64,000 nucleotides of DNA from Flavobacterium notoginsengisoli (lineage in GTDB: Bacteria > Bacteroidota > Bacteroidia > Flavobacteriales > Flavobacteriaceae), in NCBI RefSeq assembly GCF_014207905.1, contig NZ_JACHLB010000004.1:1-64000 (forward strand). Reading direction: 5' to 3'. Of this stretch, positions 43,918-53,464 are shown piece by piece. Positions within the stretch are counted from its first letter, which is position 1; each line of letters begins with the position of its first letter. The notes beneath the pieces are model-generated. The model did not search any database. It saw nothing but the letters and a program-made list of their open reading frames with translations, and had not been told where the DNA came from. The translations under genes and the position numbers were made by a program.

Positions 43918-45207
43918 CTAGTGTTCGTGCTCTCCCGAATTACTTAGTTTGGCATTGACGAAAAAAGTGCCCTTGGTCACAATTGGCGTTCCTGCAGGTA
44001 TTTCCTTAACAGGGGTCACCGCAGTGTATCCAACCTCTGAAACACCCTTATTAACCTCGACTTTTTCGAAGTTCATGCTTGTTGCAGCAATTTTCTTTTC
44101 CTCTTCCGGGCTATGCTTTTCGCCAGCTTCGGCTCCTTCCCCGCCTTCTGCTTCTTCGTGCTCTTCAGGTTTTTTATCTGTTTTAACAAAGATGTAGAAT
44201 TTACCGTCTGCCTCTGCAATGGCATCATTTGGAACTGCAGTTGTAAGAGCTGTACCAACACTAACCATTGCTGTAATATTCATTCCATCAATAAGTCCTG
44301 TTTTGTTCCCTGTAACAGTACAGTGAACTGCCACAGTCTTGCTTTCATTTTCAAAAGAAGAACCAATATTAAAAACCTTTGCCGTATAAGAAGCAGTAGG
44401 ATTGTTAGTCAGTGTAAAGTTTACGATCTGCCCTACCTTTATCATAGGCAGATCTTTCTCAAACACCTGAAGGTCTAAGTGGATCAGCTGATTGTCAACA
44501 ATCTCCACAACAGGAGAAGAAACATCCACGTAGCTTCCAATTTTAGCAAATTCGGCACTTACTGTACCAGTAACCGGACTTGTAACTGTTAATGCCGACC
44601 TTAAATTCGACGCAGATACAGTCGCCGGATTGATTCCCATAAGCTGGATCTGTTTCTGCAGTGACGCTTTGCGTGCACGAAGCGCATTTACTTCTGCAGT
44701 TGCATTTTGCAGGTTTTTTAGTGCTCCTGCATTTCCTGCCTGAAGATCTCGCTGGCGCTGCAGTTCCTGCTCTGCGTTGATAATTCTGCTGTTGATTGTA
44801 ATGTATTCTTCCTGCTGCTGGATAAACTGCGGATTCTCAATAGTTGCTATAACCTGCCCTTTGCGTACATGGTCTCCCAGCTGTACCTTTAGGGTTTTAA
44901 TTACTCCACCATATAATGATGTAGCATTTGCTTTATTATTATTAGGAACTCTCAAAGCCCCGTTGGCTTTTATTGCAGCAGTTAGATTTTTGCTCTCAAT
45001 AGTTCCCAGTGTTATCCCAACAGCTTTAATCTGATCCTGGGTTAATACGGCAATTACCGCAGCTTCTTCCTCACCATGTCCTTCTTCTTTTGCTCCTTCT
45101 GCCTGTTCAGTTTTGGCTCCGTTTTCGCTTGCATTGCTTTTTTGCCCACAGCTTACAAGTGAGAATATCGCCGCAACCGCGATTAATAATTGAATTTTGA
45201 CTTTCAT
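43918..45207 (-). CDS. czcB: RND periplasmic adaptor (CzcB-like)
   Basis: A 429-residue lipoprotein adaptor (lipobox Cys20, LVSC). There is an acidic Glu/Gly-rich N-terminal linker with a His (about 28-50), then the lipoyl halves around a helical hairpin with coiled coil (about 120-195), the beta-barrel domain, and the membrane-proximal part. Another acidic stretch (about 350-380, HEEAEGGEGAEAGEKH) and the final GEHEH may bind Zn/Co. It lacks HMBD domains, unlike the Cus-type adaptors. It follows the czcA fusion gene by 60 bases. Confidence 0.88.
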   Translation of the reverse strand: MKVKIQLLIAVAAIFSLVSCGQKSNASENGAKTEQAEGAKEEGHGEEEAAVIAVLTQDQIKAVGITLGTIESKNLTAAIKANGALRVPNNNKANATSLYGGVIKTLKVQLGDHVRKGQVIATIENPQFIQQQEEYITINSRIINAEQELQRQRDLQAGNAGALKNLQNATAEVNALRARKASLQKQIQLMGINPATVSASNLRSALTVTSPVTGTVSAEFAKIGSYVDVSSPVVEIVDNQLIHLDLQVFEKDLPMIKVGQIVNFTLTNNPTASYTAKVFNIGSSFENESKTVAVHCTVTGNKTGLIDGMNITAMVSVGTALTTAVPNDAIAEADGKFYIFVKTDKKPEEHEEAEGGEGAEAGEKHSPEEEKKIAATSMNFEKVEVNKGVSEVGYTAVTPVKEIPAGTPIVTKGTFFVNAKLSNSGEHEH

Positions 45208-45229
45208 TTATACTCTATTTTAAAATTAC

Positions 45230-45256
45230 CCTGTGAGATTATGTATCTCCCACAGG
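45230..45256 (-). terminator. Hairpin between czcA and czcB
   Basis: CCTGTGAGA (45230-45238) and TCTCCCACAGG (45246-45256) form a stem with a two-base bulge in the 60-base gap between the two czc genes. With no long T run on the minus strand it is more likely a processing or attenuating hairpin than a full terminator. Confidence 0.4.
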
Positions 45257-45267
45257 TTTTACATTAT

Positions 45268-48200
45268 TTATTTATTATTGAAATAATCAAACTGCACCGC
45301 TGAAAGGTTAAATTGATTTAAAACATCAAGATAGTTCTGGCGGATCCCAACAGCCTGGCTTAAAAATTGTCCAAGTTCCGCAAAACTGATTTCACCCGAG
45401 CGGTAGCTTAGAGTTGAAGCTTTTATAATATCTTCCGACTGCTTAAGTCCAGAGGTCTCATAAAAATTCAGAAGCGAAAGGTTCTTTTCAATTTCCGCTG
45501 CAGAAGAAGCCTTCTGGGTCTGGAGAAGCTGAGTCTGATATACAAGATTTTTCTCCTGCACTTCTTTCTCCGCTTTTGCCGCTTTTACCTTGTTATGCGC
45601 TGATACGGCACCGAAAAGAGGAAATGATGCAGTTGCTGAAAAACCTGTATAAGGATCATCCAGCCCATAGAGCCTCTGGCTGAAAACCCTTCCTGAAAGC
45701 TCCGGCATATTGCTGTTTTTCATAATCGAAACATTTGAAGATGCTATCTTTACATTCTGTTCCTGCAGTGTTAGCAACGGATGCATACCGTTGCTTTCAG
45801 AAAAATTTACCTCTGCTTTACCAAGAGGTGCTTCCAAAGGAAGCAGCCATTCATTCAGGTTCAGAAGCATCATAAGCTGTTGCTGCTGAACGGTCATGTC
45901 TTTCTTGTTCTGTTCCGAAAAGGCTTTTAATTCCTGAAGTTTTGCATCTGCCGCAATTTTATCCAGCTGTGCGACATCCCCGGCTTTTAAACGCACTTCT
46001 GCAGTCTTTGAAAGGAGCGTGTAAATACTGTCCAGACGCTGATATAAAAGCTGTTTATCCTGAAGGTACCAAAGTTTATAATATGCCGTACGTACATCTC
46101 TTTTGATCGTTGCGTTAAGTAGAGCTGTATTAAGCTGGGTGTACTTCAACTGATCCTTGAAATAGCTTTTTCTAGCGGCATAAAGACCCGGCCATGCAAA
46201 ACTTTGAGAAATTCCTATTTTTAAAATCCCTGTCTTATCTGAAGGTCTTAAATCTTCATTCTCTGCAAAGATACCTGTTTTAGGCATGTCAACGGCAGTT
46301 TTTACATTCAGTCCAGCTGCTTGGATTTCAGTTTTATTAATATCCAGCTGCTGATTGCTTTGTAAGGCGGTTTCAACAGCTTTGTCAATTGGAATCCTCT
46401 GCTGCGCATTTGCAGATCCTAGACCTGCAAGCAGCAGTATAAGTACGGCTGTTGCATTTCTCATTTTAAATCGTTCTTTAAAATCAAATTTAGTGTTAAA
46501 GATTATATAGAGTAATGGGAGCACAAACAATGTAAGGAATGTCGCTGTAACAAGACCTCCGATTACAACTGTTGCAAGCGGTTTCTGAACCTCCGCACCT
46601 GCGCTGCTGCTCATCGCCATCGGCAGGAATCCCAGTGATGCCACCATTGCCGTCATAAGAACGGGGCGAAGCCTTGTGATTGTCCCCTCTTTGACTCTCT
46701 CAAAAATGTTATCCATATCTTCCTTTTCAAGCTGGTTGAAAGTTCCGATAAGCACGATACCATTCAGCACCGCTACTCCAAATAATGCAATGAATCCAAT
46801 TCCGGCACTGATGCTGAAAGGCATCCCTCTAAGCATAAGGGCAAAAATTCCCCCAATGGCGCTCATTGGTATAGCGGTAAAGATAAGCATAGCCTGTTTG
46901 AAAGAACGGAATGTGAAATAAAGCAGCCCGAAGATCAAAAGAAGCGAAACCGGCACTGCAATCATAAGTCTTGCACTTGCCGCCTGCAGGTTTTCGAACT
47001 GTCCACCATAAGTGAAATAATATCCTGGAGGAAGCTTCACTTTTTCAGCCAGCTTTTTCTGGATGTCCTGCACCACACTCTGTACATCACGGCCAGCCAC
47101 ATTAAATCCAATTACAATTCTTCTTTTGCCCGCTTCCCTGCTGATCTGTGCCGGACCTAATTTATAGTCGATTTTAGCTACCTGAGATAAAGGCACCTGT
47201 ATTCCTGTATTGGTAGGGATCATCAGGTTGCTCACATCGTCTATGCTGGTTCTGTGGACGCTGTCAAGACGCACAACAAGGTCAAAACGTCGTTCGTTTT
47301 CATATACCTGTCCTGTGCTTTTTCCCGCAAATGCAGTGCTGACAACGCCATTCACATCTTCGATCGTAAGTCCGTAGTTGGCAATTCTGGTCCTGTCATA
47401 TTCAATATTGATCTGTGGAAGGCCGCTCACTCTTTCAATCTGCGGCGAAGTAGCCCCCGGAATGCTCTGGATCACTGCACCCACTTCTTTGGCGTACTGT
47501 GAAAGAGTATCCAGGTTCTCGCCAAATATCTTAACGGCAACGTCCTGTCTGATACCGGTCATAAGCTCATTGAAACGCATCTGGATCGGCTGGTTCTTTT
47601 CAAAAAAAACGCCGGGTATCACTTCGAGCTCCTCACTGATAGCTTCAGCAAGTTCATCATAGGTTCTTCCTGATTTCCATTCTTTCTGCGGTTTCAGCAC
47701 CACCATCAAATCACTGGCCTCAGGAGGCATCGGATCAGTTGGAACTTCTGCCGCACCTGTTTTACCAACGACCATCTTGACCTCATCAAACTTTTTGATT
47801 ATTCTGGATGCCTGCATCGAAGTCTCAATGCTCTGGTTCAGCGAACTTCCCTGCGGAAGGATGCAGTGGAACGCAAAATCCCCTTCCTGCAGCTGCGGAA
47901 TAAATTCCCCTCCCATTCTTGTGAAGAAAAAGACAGCCGCAAAGAAAATTAAAACGGTAGCACCCACCACAGCATATTTAAAGTCAATCACCTTCTGGAG
48001 AAGAGGCTGATATACGCTCTGGATTCTATTCATCATCTTATCGCTGAATGTTTCTTTGTGCTGCGGCTTTTTAGATAAAAACAAAGCACACATCATCGGG
48101 ATATAGGTAAGAGATAATATTAATGCTCCAAATATTGCAAACCCCACTGTCTGCGCCATCGGGCGAAACATTTTTCCTTCAACGCCGACAAGGGTCAGGA

Positions 48201-49584
48201 TCGGGATATATACAATTAAAATGATAATTTCTCCAAAGGCAGCACTGGTACGGATCTTAGAAGCAGACTCGAAAACTTCATCATCCATTTCATCCTGGGT
48301 AAGATTTTTGAGCGACTTGCGCATAGCCAGATGATGAAGCGTAGCCTCAACCACAATTACCGCTCCATCAACAATTAAACCGAAATCAATGGCTCCAAGT
48401 GACATTAGATTGGCACTTACCCCAAAAACGTTCATAAGTCCAAGGGCAAAAAGCATAGCCAAAGGAATAGCAGAGGCAACTATAAGTCCTGCACGGAAAT
48501 TCCCTAAGAATAATACCAGTACAAATATTACGATCAATGCACCTTCAACAAGGTTCTTTTCAACGGTGCTGATAGCACGGCCCACAAGGTCTGTACGGTC
48601 AAGGTATGGCTCAATAACAATATCGTCAGGCAGCGATTTCTGGATAGTTGGCAGTTTTTCCTTAATGCGTTTGACAACCTCGTTGCTGTTCTCTCCTTTA
48701 AGCATCATCACGACACCGCCCACTGCATCAACTTCTCCATTGAATGTCAAGGCACCGTATCTCACTGCATTGCCAAATCTCACTTCGGCTACATCGCTTA
48801 CATAAACAGGAGCTGCGCCAGTATTTTTAACCACGATCTTTTTGACATCGTCAAGAGAAGTTACCAGACCAATGCCCCTTATAAAATATGCATTTGGCTT
48901 TTTATCGATATATGCGCCGCCGGTATTTTGGTTGTTTTTCTCCAGCGCCGTAAAAATATCCGGTATGCTTACTCCCATTGCGCGGAGCCTATCGGGATTT
49001 ACCGCGACCTCATACTGCTTCAGCTCCCCTCCAAAGCTGTTTACCTCCGCAATTCCAGGGGTTCCGTATAATTGTCTAGCCACAATCCAATCTTGCATGG
49101 TACGCAGATCTTTGGCATTATATTTATTTTTGCTTCCTTTTTTAGGATGGATGATATATTGGTAAACCTCCCCTAGACCCGTGCTCACAGGAGCCATTTC
49201 CGGTGTTCCGATTCCCTGCGGTATTCTGTCTACCGCTTCTTTCAGCCTCTCGCTTATAAGCTGTCTGGCAAAGTAAATATCGGTCTCATCGTCAAAAACC
49301 ACAGTAATAACCGAAAGCCCAAAGCGGGAAATACTTCTGATTTCCTCGATTTTCGGAACAGTGGCAATGCTCTGTTCAATTGGAAAGGTAACCAACTGCT
49401 CCACTTCCTGACCGGCAAGAGTTGGACATGCTGTTATAATCTGAACCTGATTGTTGGTGATGTCAGGTACGGCATCTATGGGCAGTTTAGTTGCGCTCCA
49501 GGCGCCCCATATTATTAGGACCAAAGTCATTAAACCAATAATGATTTTGTTTTTAATACTGAATTTAATTATACTATCTAACAC
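45268..49584 (-). CDS. czcA: CzcA-type RND pump fused to TolC-family outer-membrane protein
   Basis: A 1438-residue fusion. Residues 1 to about 1035 are a heavy-metal RND pump: TM1, LPIDAVPDIT, porter domains, TM4 with DFGLIVDGAVIVVEATLHHL (in two parts, DFGLIVDGAVIVV and EATLHH), and TM7-12. At 1041-1060 the sequence MRNATAVLILLLAGLGSANA looks like a TolC signal peptide inside the fusion. Then a TolC/CzcC part follows (about 1062-1438) with two coiled-coil halves. Fusions of this kind are known in Bacteroidota; the internal Met1041 may also serve as a separate start. It exports Zn/Co/Cd with CzcB. Confidence 0.9.
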   Translation of the reverse strand: MLDSIIKFSIKNKIIIGLMTLVLIIWGAWSATKLPIDAVPDITNNQVQIITACPTLAGQEVEQLVTFPIEQSIATVPKIEEIRSISRFGLSVITVVFDDETDIYFARQLISERLKEAVDRIPQGIGTPEMAPVSTGLGEVYQYIIHPKKGSKNKYNAKDLRTMQDWIVARQLYGTPGIAEVNSFGGELKQYEVAVNPDRLRAMGVSIPDIFTALEKNNQNTGGAYIDKKPNAYFIRGIGLVTSLDDVKKIVVKNTGAAPVYVSDVAEVRFGNAVRYGALTFNGEVDAVGGVVMMLKGENSNEVVKRIKEKLPTIQKSLPDDIVIEPYLDRTDLVGRAISTVEKNLVEGALIVIFVLVLFLGNFRAGLIVASAIPLAMLFALGLMNVFGVSANLMSLGAIDFGLIVDGAVIVVEATLHHLAMRKSLKNLTQDEMDDEVFESASKIRTSAAFGEIIILIVYIPILTLVGVEGKMFRPMAQTVGFAIFGALILSLTYIPMMCALFLSKKPQHKETFSDKMMNRIQSVYQPLLQKVIDFKYAVVGATVLIFFAAVFFFTRMGGEFIPQLQEGDFAFHCILPQGSSLNQSIETSMQASRIIKKFDEVKMVVGKTGAAEVPTDPMPPEASDLMVVLKPQKEWKSGRTYDELAEAISEELEVIPGVFFEKNQPIQMRFNELMTGIRQDVAVKIFGENLDTLSQYAKEVGAVIQSIPGATSPQIERVSGLPQINIEYDRTRIANYGLTIEDVNGVVSTAFAGKSTGQVYENERRFDLVVRLDSVHRTSIDDVSNLMIPTNTGIQVPLSQVAKIDYKLGPAQISREAGKRRIVIGFNVAGRDVQSVVQDIQKKLAEKVKLPPGYYFTYGGQFENLQAASARLMIAVPVSLLLIFGLLYFTFRSFKQAMLIFTAIPMSAIGGIFALMLRGMPFSISAGIGFIALFGVAVLNGIVLIGTFNQLEKEDMDNIFERVKEGTITRLRPVLMTAMVASLGFLPMAMSSSAGAEVQKPLATVVIGGLVTATFLTLFVLPLLYIIFNTKFDFKERFKMRNATAVLILLLAGLGSANAQQRIPIDKAVETALQSNQQLDINKTEIQAAGLNVKTAVDMPKTGIFAENEDLRPSDKTGILKIGISQSFAWPGLYAARKSYFKDQLKYTQLNTALLNATIKRDVRTAYYKLWYLQDKQLLYQRLDSIYTLLSKTAEVRLKAGDVAQLDKIAADAKLQELKAFSEQNKKDMTVQQQQLMMLLNLNEWLLPLEAPLGKAEVNFSESNGMHPLLTLQEQNVKIASSNVSIMKNSNMPELSGRVFSQRLYGLDDPYTGFSATASFPLFGAVSAHNKVKAAKAEKEVQEKNLVYQTQLLQTQKASSAAEIEKNLSLLNFYETSGLKQSEDIIKASTLSYRSGEISFAELGQFLSQAVGIRQNYLDVLNQFNLSAVQFDYFNNK

Positions 49585-49758
49585 AATGTAATTAATTTTA
49601 ACGTTTAGAAAATAATGTGATCGCCAGCAAATACTGGAGAAAAATTAGAATGTGCAAGATCAATCACTGAAAACATTCAGGAATCGAAAACGTAGCGTCT
49701 CGCAAGCCATTATTGAATACCAATAATTACTATGCATCAATTGCACAATTCAAAAAAC

Positions 49759-50082
49759 TTAAACGAAAAATTTGGGAGGCTGCCATATGCTTCCAAAATA
49801 GCTGGAAATTACCTGACAGTCTTTTATAACCGCATGTTTAACATTGATTATATTTTGGGGAAAATTAAATTCCGGCATCTTAAAATTAAATTTTACAGCC
49901 GAAACACTGCAGCATGAACATTGACAGAAAGGTGTACAATGGTCATCGTGATCCTGATTGTGATTATGAGCCAGTTCTTTCTTCTGAGACTTCGCTTCAA
50001 GACATGTATTATAGACGTCACTGCATGGAACTGCAAGCAGTCCAAGAATGTATACTAATAATATTGTTGTTTTCCATCTCAT
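49759..50082 (-). CDS. Small secreted Cys/His-rich protein (DUF6660-like)
   Basis: A 107-residue protein on the minus strand, upstream of the czcA fusion by 174 bases. A signal peptide ends near C20 (LLAVPCSD). A His/Asp stretch (HNHNQDHDDHC) precedes a C-rich PFCQCSCCS segment. The C-terminus SIWQPPKFFV matches the IWQPPKIS ends of its paralogues at 26089 and 53465. The more His-rich variant next to a Zn/Co/Cd pump, versus Cys/Asn-rich variants near TonB receptors, suggests metal-specific versions. Function is unproven. Confidence 0.75.
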   Translation of the reverse strand: MRWKTTILLVYILGLLAVPCSDVYNTCLEAKSQKKELAHNHNQDHDDHCTPFCQCSCCSVSAVKFNFKMPEFNFPQNIINVKHAVIKDCQVISSYFGSIWQPPKFFV

Positions 50083-50089
50083 ATTAAGA

Positions 50090-50097
50090 CAAATTTA
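50090..50097 (-). promoter_or_regulatory. Candidate -7 element for czc transcript
   Basis: On the minus strand this reads TAAATTTG, a full match to TAnnTTTG, seven bases before the ATG of the small Cys/His-rich gene. No TTTG is found at exactly 19 bases upstream. Confidence 0.45.
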
Positions 50098-50465
50098 CAA
50101 AATAGTTTCTGCAATTGGATTGCAAATTTACTTTAATCAACCTAAACACCTAAAAAACAATATTTTACATTTATATAAATTTATAAATTATTTTTAAACG
50201 GTTAAAACTAAACCCTGATTTGATTGATCACTGGTATTTTAAACTTAATCATTTATTAAAAAATATTGTTTTAAATAATTGTATGTTTTTATATATCGTC
50301 TGCTAATGCAAAGGAAACTTACAATTTTGTATTAATTCTGAATTTCTATTGGTAAACCTAATTTACTCAAATTAATTATTATTTACGCAGTAGCATCTGC
50401 CATAGAGTATCGAAATATTAAAAAAAATATTCAAATATAAATCATAATTGTTTTAAAAATATTTT

Positions 50466-50473
50466 TAGCTTTG
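50466..50473 (+). promoter_or_regulatory. Candidate -7 element for cytochrome operon
   Basis: TAGCTTTG matches TAnnTTTG and lies 15 bases before the ATG at 50489. The -33 element is not clear. Confidence 0.45.
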
Positions 50474-50488
50474 TCTAAAAAATAAATA

Positions 50489-51694
50489 ATGGCAAATATA
50501 AATATATTTTTAAAGACATCTTTCATACTAGTAGTCTTAAACATAGGGCTTGTTTCCTGTGAAACCAGCTTTGTAGATTTACCGCAAGATGATAAACTTT
50601 TAGACGGCTCAATCGAAGGGTTATCGGCTTCTGAATCAACTCAATTTTTAAAAGGCGACCAGGCAGTTAATGAAGTTTTTAACAGGGCATCCGGCCTTGG
50701 TCCAACCTTTGTAAGTACCAGTTGTATCAGCTGCCATGCAGGAGACGGAAAAGGGCATCCTTTTACCAGCTTAGTTCGCTTTGGACAAATTGACGAAACA
50801 GGCAATCATTTCATTAAACTAGGAGGACCGCAGCTTCAAAACCGTGCACTACCTGGTTTTATTCCAGAAGAAATCCCTTCAGGCACATCATTCTCCACCT
50901 TTATGCCTCCATCTATCACAGGATTAGGATTATTACAGTATGTCTCAGATGCCGATCTAATTGCAATGACTGACCCTGAAGATGTTGATGATGACGGAAT
51001 TTCAGGGAATGTAAACTGGATTAACATACCTGATTATGCTATTGTAAGTTCTAATGCCATATCAAAAAATGGCAAATATATTGGAAGATATGGCAAGAAA
51101 GCTTCAGCATTCGATCTACTTCATCAAACAGTTAATGCATACAACCAAGATATGGGCATTACTTCTATATTTAATCCTATTGACCACTACTCTGCTTTAG
51201 AAATTGACCCTGAAATCGCTACTTCAAAAGTAAATGATGTTGTGTTTTATCTGAAAACATTAAAGGCTCCCATCCAAAGAAGCCAAAACGATCCTGCCGT
51301 TATCCGAGGCAAAGTTATTTTTAATCAAATAAGTTGTACAGGCTGCCACAGATCAGAATTAAAAACAAGTTATTCTCCAATTAACTCGCTTTCAAATAAA
51401 ACTTTTGCACCTTATACTGATCTGCTCCTACACGATATGGGTCCAGGATTGGATGATGGCTATACAGAAGGCAGCGCAAAAACTTCTGAGTGGAGAACCC
51501 CTCCCCTCTGGGGCATTGGCCTTTCCGAGAACTCGCAGGGAGGTAATTTGTTTTTAATGCATGATGGCCGTGCAAAAAGCATAGAGCAGGCGATACTAAT
51601 GCATGGCGGCGAGGGACAGAAAAGTAAATATGCATTTGAAAAGCTTTCTAAAGAAGATAAACAGGCTTTGCTGAAATTTATAAAATCATTATAG
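50489..51694 (+). CDS. Di-haem oxidoreductase-family cytochrome c (DHOR, COG3488-like)
   Basis: A 401-residue lipoprotein (lipobox near residue 24, LVSCE). Two c-type haem sites: C79-IS-C82-H83 and C283-TG-C286-H287. Features of the di-haem thiol-oxidase-like family are RASGLGPTFVSTSC, the FMPPSITGLGLL region and a C-terminal MHDGRAKSIEQAILMHGGEG (in two parts, MHDGRAKSIE and AILMHGGEG). It is membrane-anchored, probably on the periplasmic side or outer membrane. It is one base from the Rieske gene, so electron transfer between the two is plausible. The substrate is unknown. Confidence 0.9.
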   Translation: MANINIFLKTSFILVVLNIGLVSCETSFVDLPQDDKLLDGSIEGLSASESTQFLKGDQAVNEVFNRASGLGPTFVSTSCISCHAGDGKGHPFTSLVRFGQIDETGNHFIKLGGPQLQNRALPGFIPEEIPSGTSFSTFMPPSITGLGLLQYVSDADLIAMTDPEDVDDDGISGNVNWINIPDYAIVSSNAISKNGKYIGRYGKKASAFDLLHQTVNAYNQDMGITSIFNPIDHYSALEIDPEIATSKVNDVVFYLKTLKAPIQRSQNDPAVIRGKVIFNQISCTGCHRSELKTSYSPINSLSNKTFAPYTDLLLHDMGPGLDDGYTEGSAKTSEWRTPPLWGIGLSENSQGGNLFLMHDGRAKSIEQAILMHGGEGQKSKYAFEKLSKEDKQALLKFIKSL

Positions 51695-51695
51695 T

Positions 51696-52133
51696 ATGGA
51701 CAGAAAACAATTTCTAAAAGCATGCGGTTTCGGCTGTCTTGCTGCAATATCAGGAACGACAATACTGCAAGGCTGCTCTTCTTCCCAAATTTCAAGAGAA
51801 ATAAAGGAATCTGATCTCTTAGTCCCAATTTCTGATTTTATAATTCAAAAAGGGACAAAATCTGCATTTAAAAAGTATATAGTAATTCAAAATGACATAT
51901 TAAAAGCCCCAATATGTGTATTTAGATTTAGTGAGAGTGATTATTGTGCCATGTTTATGTTATGTACGCATCAGGGTGCTGAATTACAAGTTTTTGGAGA
52001 TAAACTTCAATGCCCGGCTCATGGAAGCGAATTCAGCAATCGCGGGAACATCGAGACCGGTCCCGCAGATACAGACTTAAGAAAATTCCCGGTCACAATA
52101 GAAAACAATATTTTAAAAATATCTTTAAAATGA
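51696..52133 (+). CDS. Rieske [2Fe-2S] lipoprotein
   Basis: A 145-residue protein with an N-terminal signal and a lipobox at about Cys27 (LQGC). The Rieske cluster ligands are C90-x-H92 (CTHQGAE) and C106-xx-H109 (CPAHGSEF), a complete set, with the downstream strand ending in G-N-I-E-T-G-P-A. It resembles soluble-domain Rieske proteins rather than the bc1 type, which has a longer N-terminal helix. The stop overlaps the porin start (ATGA at 52130), and the cytochrome gene precedes by one base. A periplasmic electron carrier is inferred. Confidence 0.9.
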   Translation: MDRKQFLKACGFGCLAAISGTTILQGCSSSQISREIKESDLLVPISDFIIQKGTKSAFKKYIVIQNDILKAPICVFRFSESDYCAMFMLCTHQGAELQVFGDKLQCPAHGSEFSNRGNIETGPADTDLRKFPVTIENNILKISLK

Positions 52134-53365
52134 GATTGAAAATAAAAGTAATACCCGCATTGTTAATTTTACTCTTTTCTACATATTGCTATTCACAGAT
52201 CGATCCTAGTTTATTAAAAAGAGTACCTAAAGATACTGTAAAAAATATCTTAAACATGGATGCTCTTTACAACAGACCGGCTTTGAAGATAAATAAGACT
52301 CCCATATCAATAGGAGGTTATCTTGAAATGAACTGGCAAAAAATGACAACTGACGGAATTTCCGAAGGCAATCAATTTCAAGCTAGAAGACTATCTATTT
52401 TTATATCATCTTCCATTAGCAGAAAAATTAAATTTTTGAGCGAGATTGAGTTTGAAGACGGTGGCAAAGAAATCTCTATTGAATTCGCTTCCGTCGATGT
52501 AGAGTTTGACCCGTTGATAAATCTTCGCGCAGGTATCATTTTAAATCCTATTGGGTCTTTCAATCAAAATCATGATGGCCCAAAATGGGATTTTACAGAT
52601 AGACCTATTTCTTCCACTCAAATGTTGCCAGCAACTTTCAGTAACGCCGGGGTTGGCATTTTTGGAAAAAAATACTCTGAGAAATGGATGTTTGGTTATG
52701 AGGCCTATCTCTCCGGAAATTTTGATAACTCAATAATTGAAAATACAGAAAACAAAACTTTCTTACCCGCGGCAAAAGAAAACCCTGAAAGATTTGAAGA
52801 AATTAATAGTGGAGAACCCTTGTTTACGGGAAAAATTGCTCTGCGGAATACTAAAGTCGGAGAACTTGGAATTTCTTATATGGGCGGTATCTATAATAAA
52901 TTTGAGGATGATGGCATTACAATAGATAAGAAGAGACGTGTATCTGTTTTTGCTTTAGATTTTAATACAACGCTTCCAAGAATAAAAACTTTTATCACTT
53001 CTGAATTTGCATGGGTTTATGTTGATGTACCTGATACTTATTCGCAACAATTTGGCAAAAAACAGAAAGGGGGATTTATAGATATTGTGCAACCTATATT
53101 GACAAAAACAATTTTAGGCTGGCAGAAAGCTGCGATAAATGTTGCATGTAGATTGGAATATGTAGATTGGAATGTTGGAAGCTTTAAAGAAACCGGTGGT
53201 AATATTGGGGAAGATTTATGGAGCATAATGCCTGCTGTTAGTTTTAGGCCGACCTCCCAAACAGTGATCCGCCTTAATTATCGATATTTGAAACAACGGG
53301 ATATTTTTTCCAACCCACCTACTATTACTGACGGGTTTAACTTAGGAATTTCAACTTACTTTTAA
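52130..53365 (+). CDS. OprP-like phosphate/anion-selective porin family protein
   Basis: About 411 residues from the coupled ATG at 52130, with a signal peptide (to about residue 23, YCYSQ). The longer frame from 52010 lies within the Rieske gene. The barrel has strands such as GGYLEMNWQ, FQARRLSIFIS, FLSEIEFEDGGKE and ends FNLGISTYF. This matches the phosphate-selective porin O/P family. It may give the periplasmic redox pair access to its substrate or product; the specific solute is unknown. Confidence 0.85.
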   Translation: MRLKIKVIPALLILLFSTYCYSQIDPSLLKRVPKDTVKNILNMDALYNRPALKINKTPISIGGYLEMNWQKMTTDGISEGNQFQARRLSIFISSSISRKIKFLSEIEFEDGGKEISIEFASVDVEFDPLINLRAGIILNPIGSFNQNHDGPKWDFTDRPISSTQMLPATFSNAGVGIFGKKYSEKWMFGYEAYLSGNFDNSIIENTENKTFLPAAKENPERFEEINSGEPLFTGKIALRNTKVGELGISYMGGIYNKFEDDGITIDKKRRVSVFALDFNTTLPRIKTFITSEFAWVYVDVPDTYSQQFGKKQKGGFIDIVQPILTKTILGWQKAAINVACRLEYVDWNVGSFKETGGNIGEDLWSIMPAVSFRPTSQTVIRLNYRYLKQRDIFSNPPTITDGFNLGISTYF

Positions 53366-53452
53366 ATATTTTGACAGCTATAATAACCCTGCATATACCA
53401 GTATTACAAAATAAAACTTGTACCCCTATAAGGCTTATTAATAAATAAAGGA

Positions 53453-53460
53453 TAAATTTG
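53453..53460 (+). promoter_or_regulatory. Candidate -7 element, near-leaderless promoter
   Basis: TAAATTTG, a full TAnnTTTG match, ends four bases before the GTG of the second Cys-rich gene copy. It aligns with the equivalent site at 26077. No -33 TTTG stands 19 bases upstream. Confidence 0.5.
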
Positions 53461-53464
53461 CGAT

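Larger units (their letters stand above)
50083..50488. other. Divergent intergenic region
   Basis: About 400 very AT-rich bases between two divergent transcripts. Likely -7 boxes lie at each end (50090-50097 on minus, 50466-50473 on plus). I found no open frame or strong hairpin between them. Confidence 0.45.

Noticed and set aside
52010..52129. Longer N-terminus for the porin, starting inside the Rieske gene
   Set aside because: The added residues are Arg-rich and precede a clean signal peptide; the ATGA overlap at 52130 gives the natural start.
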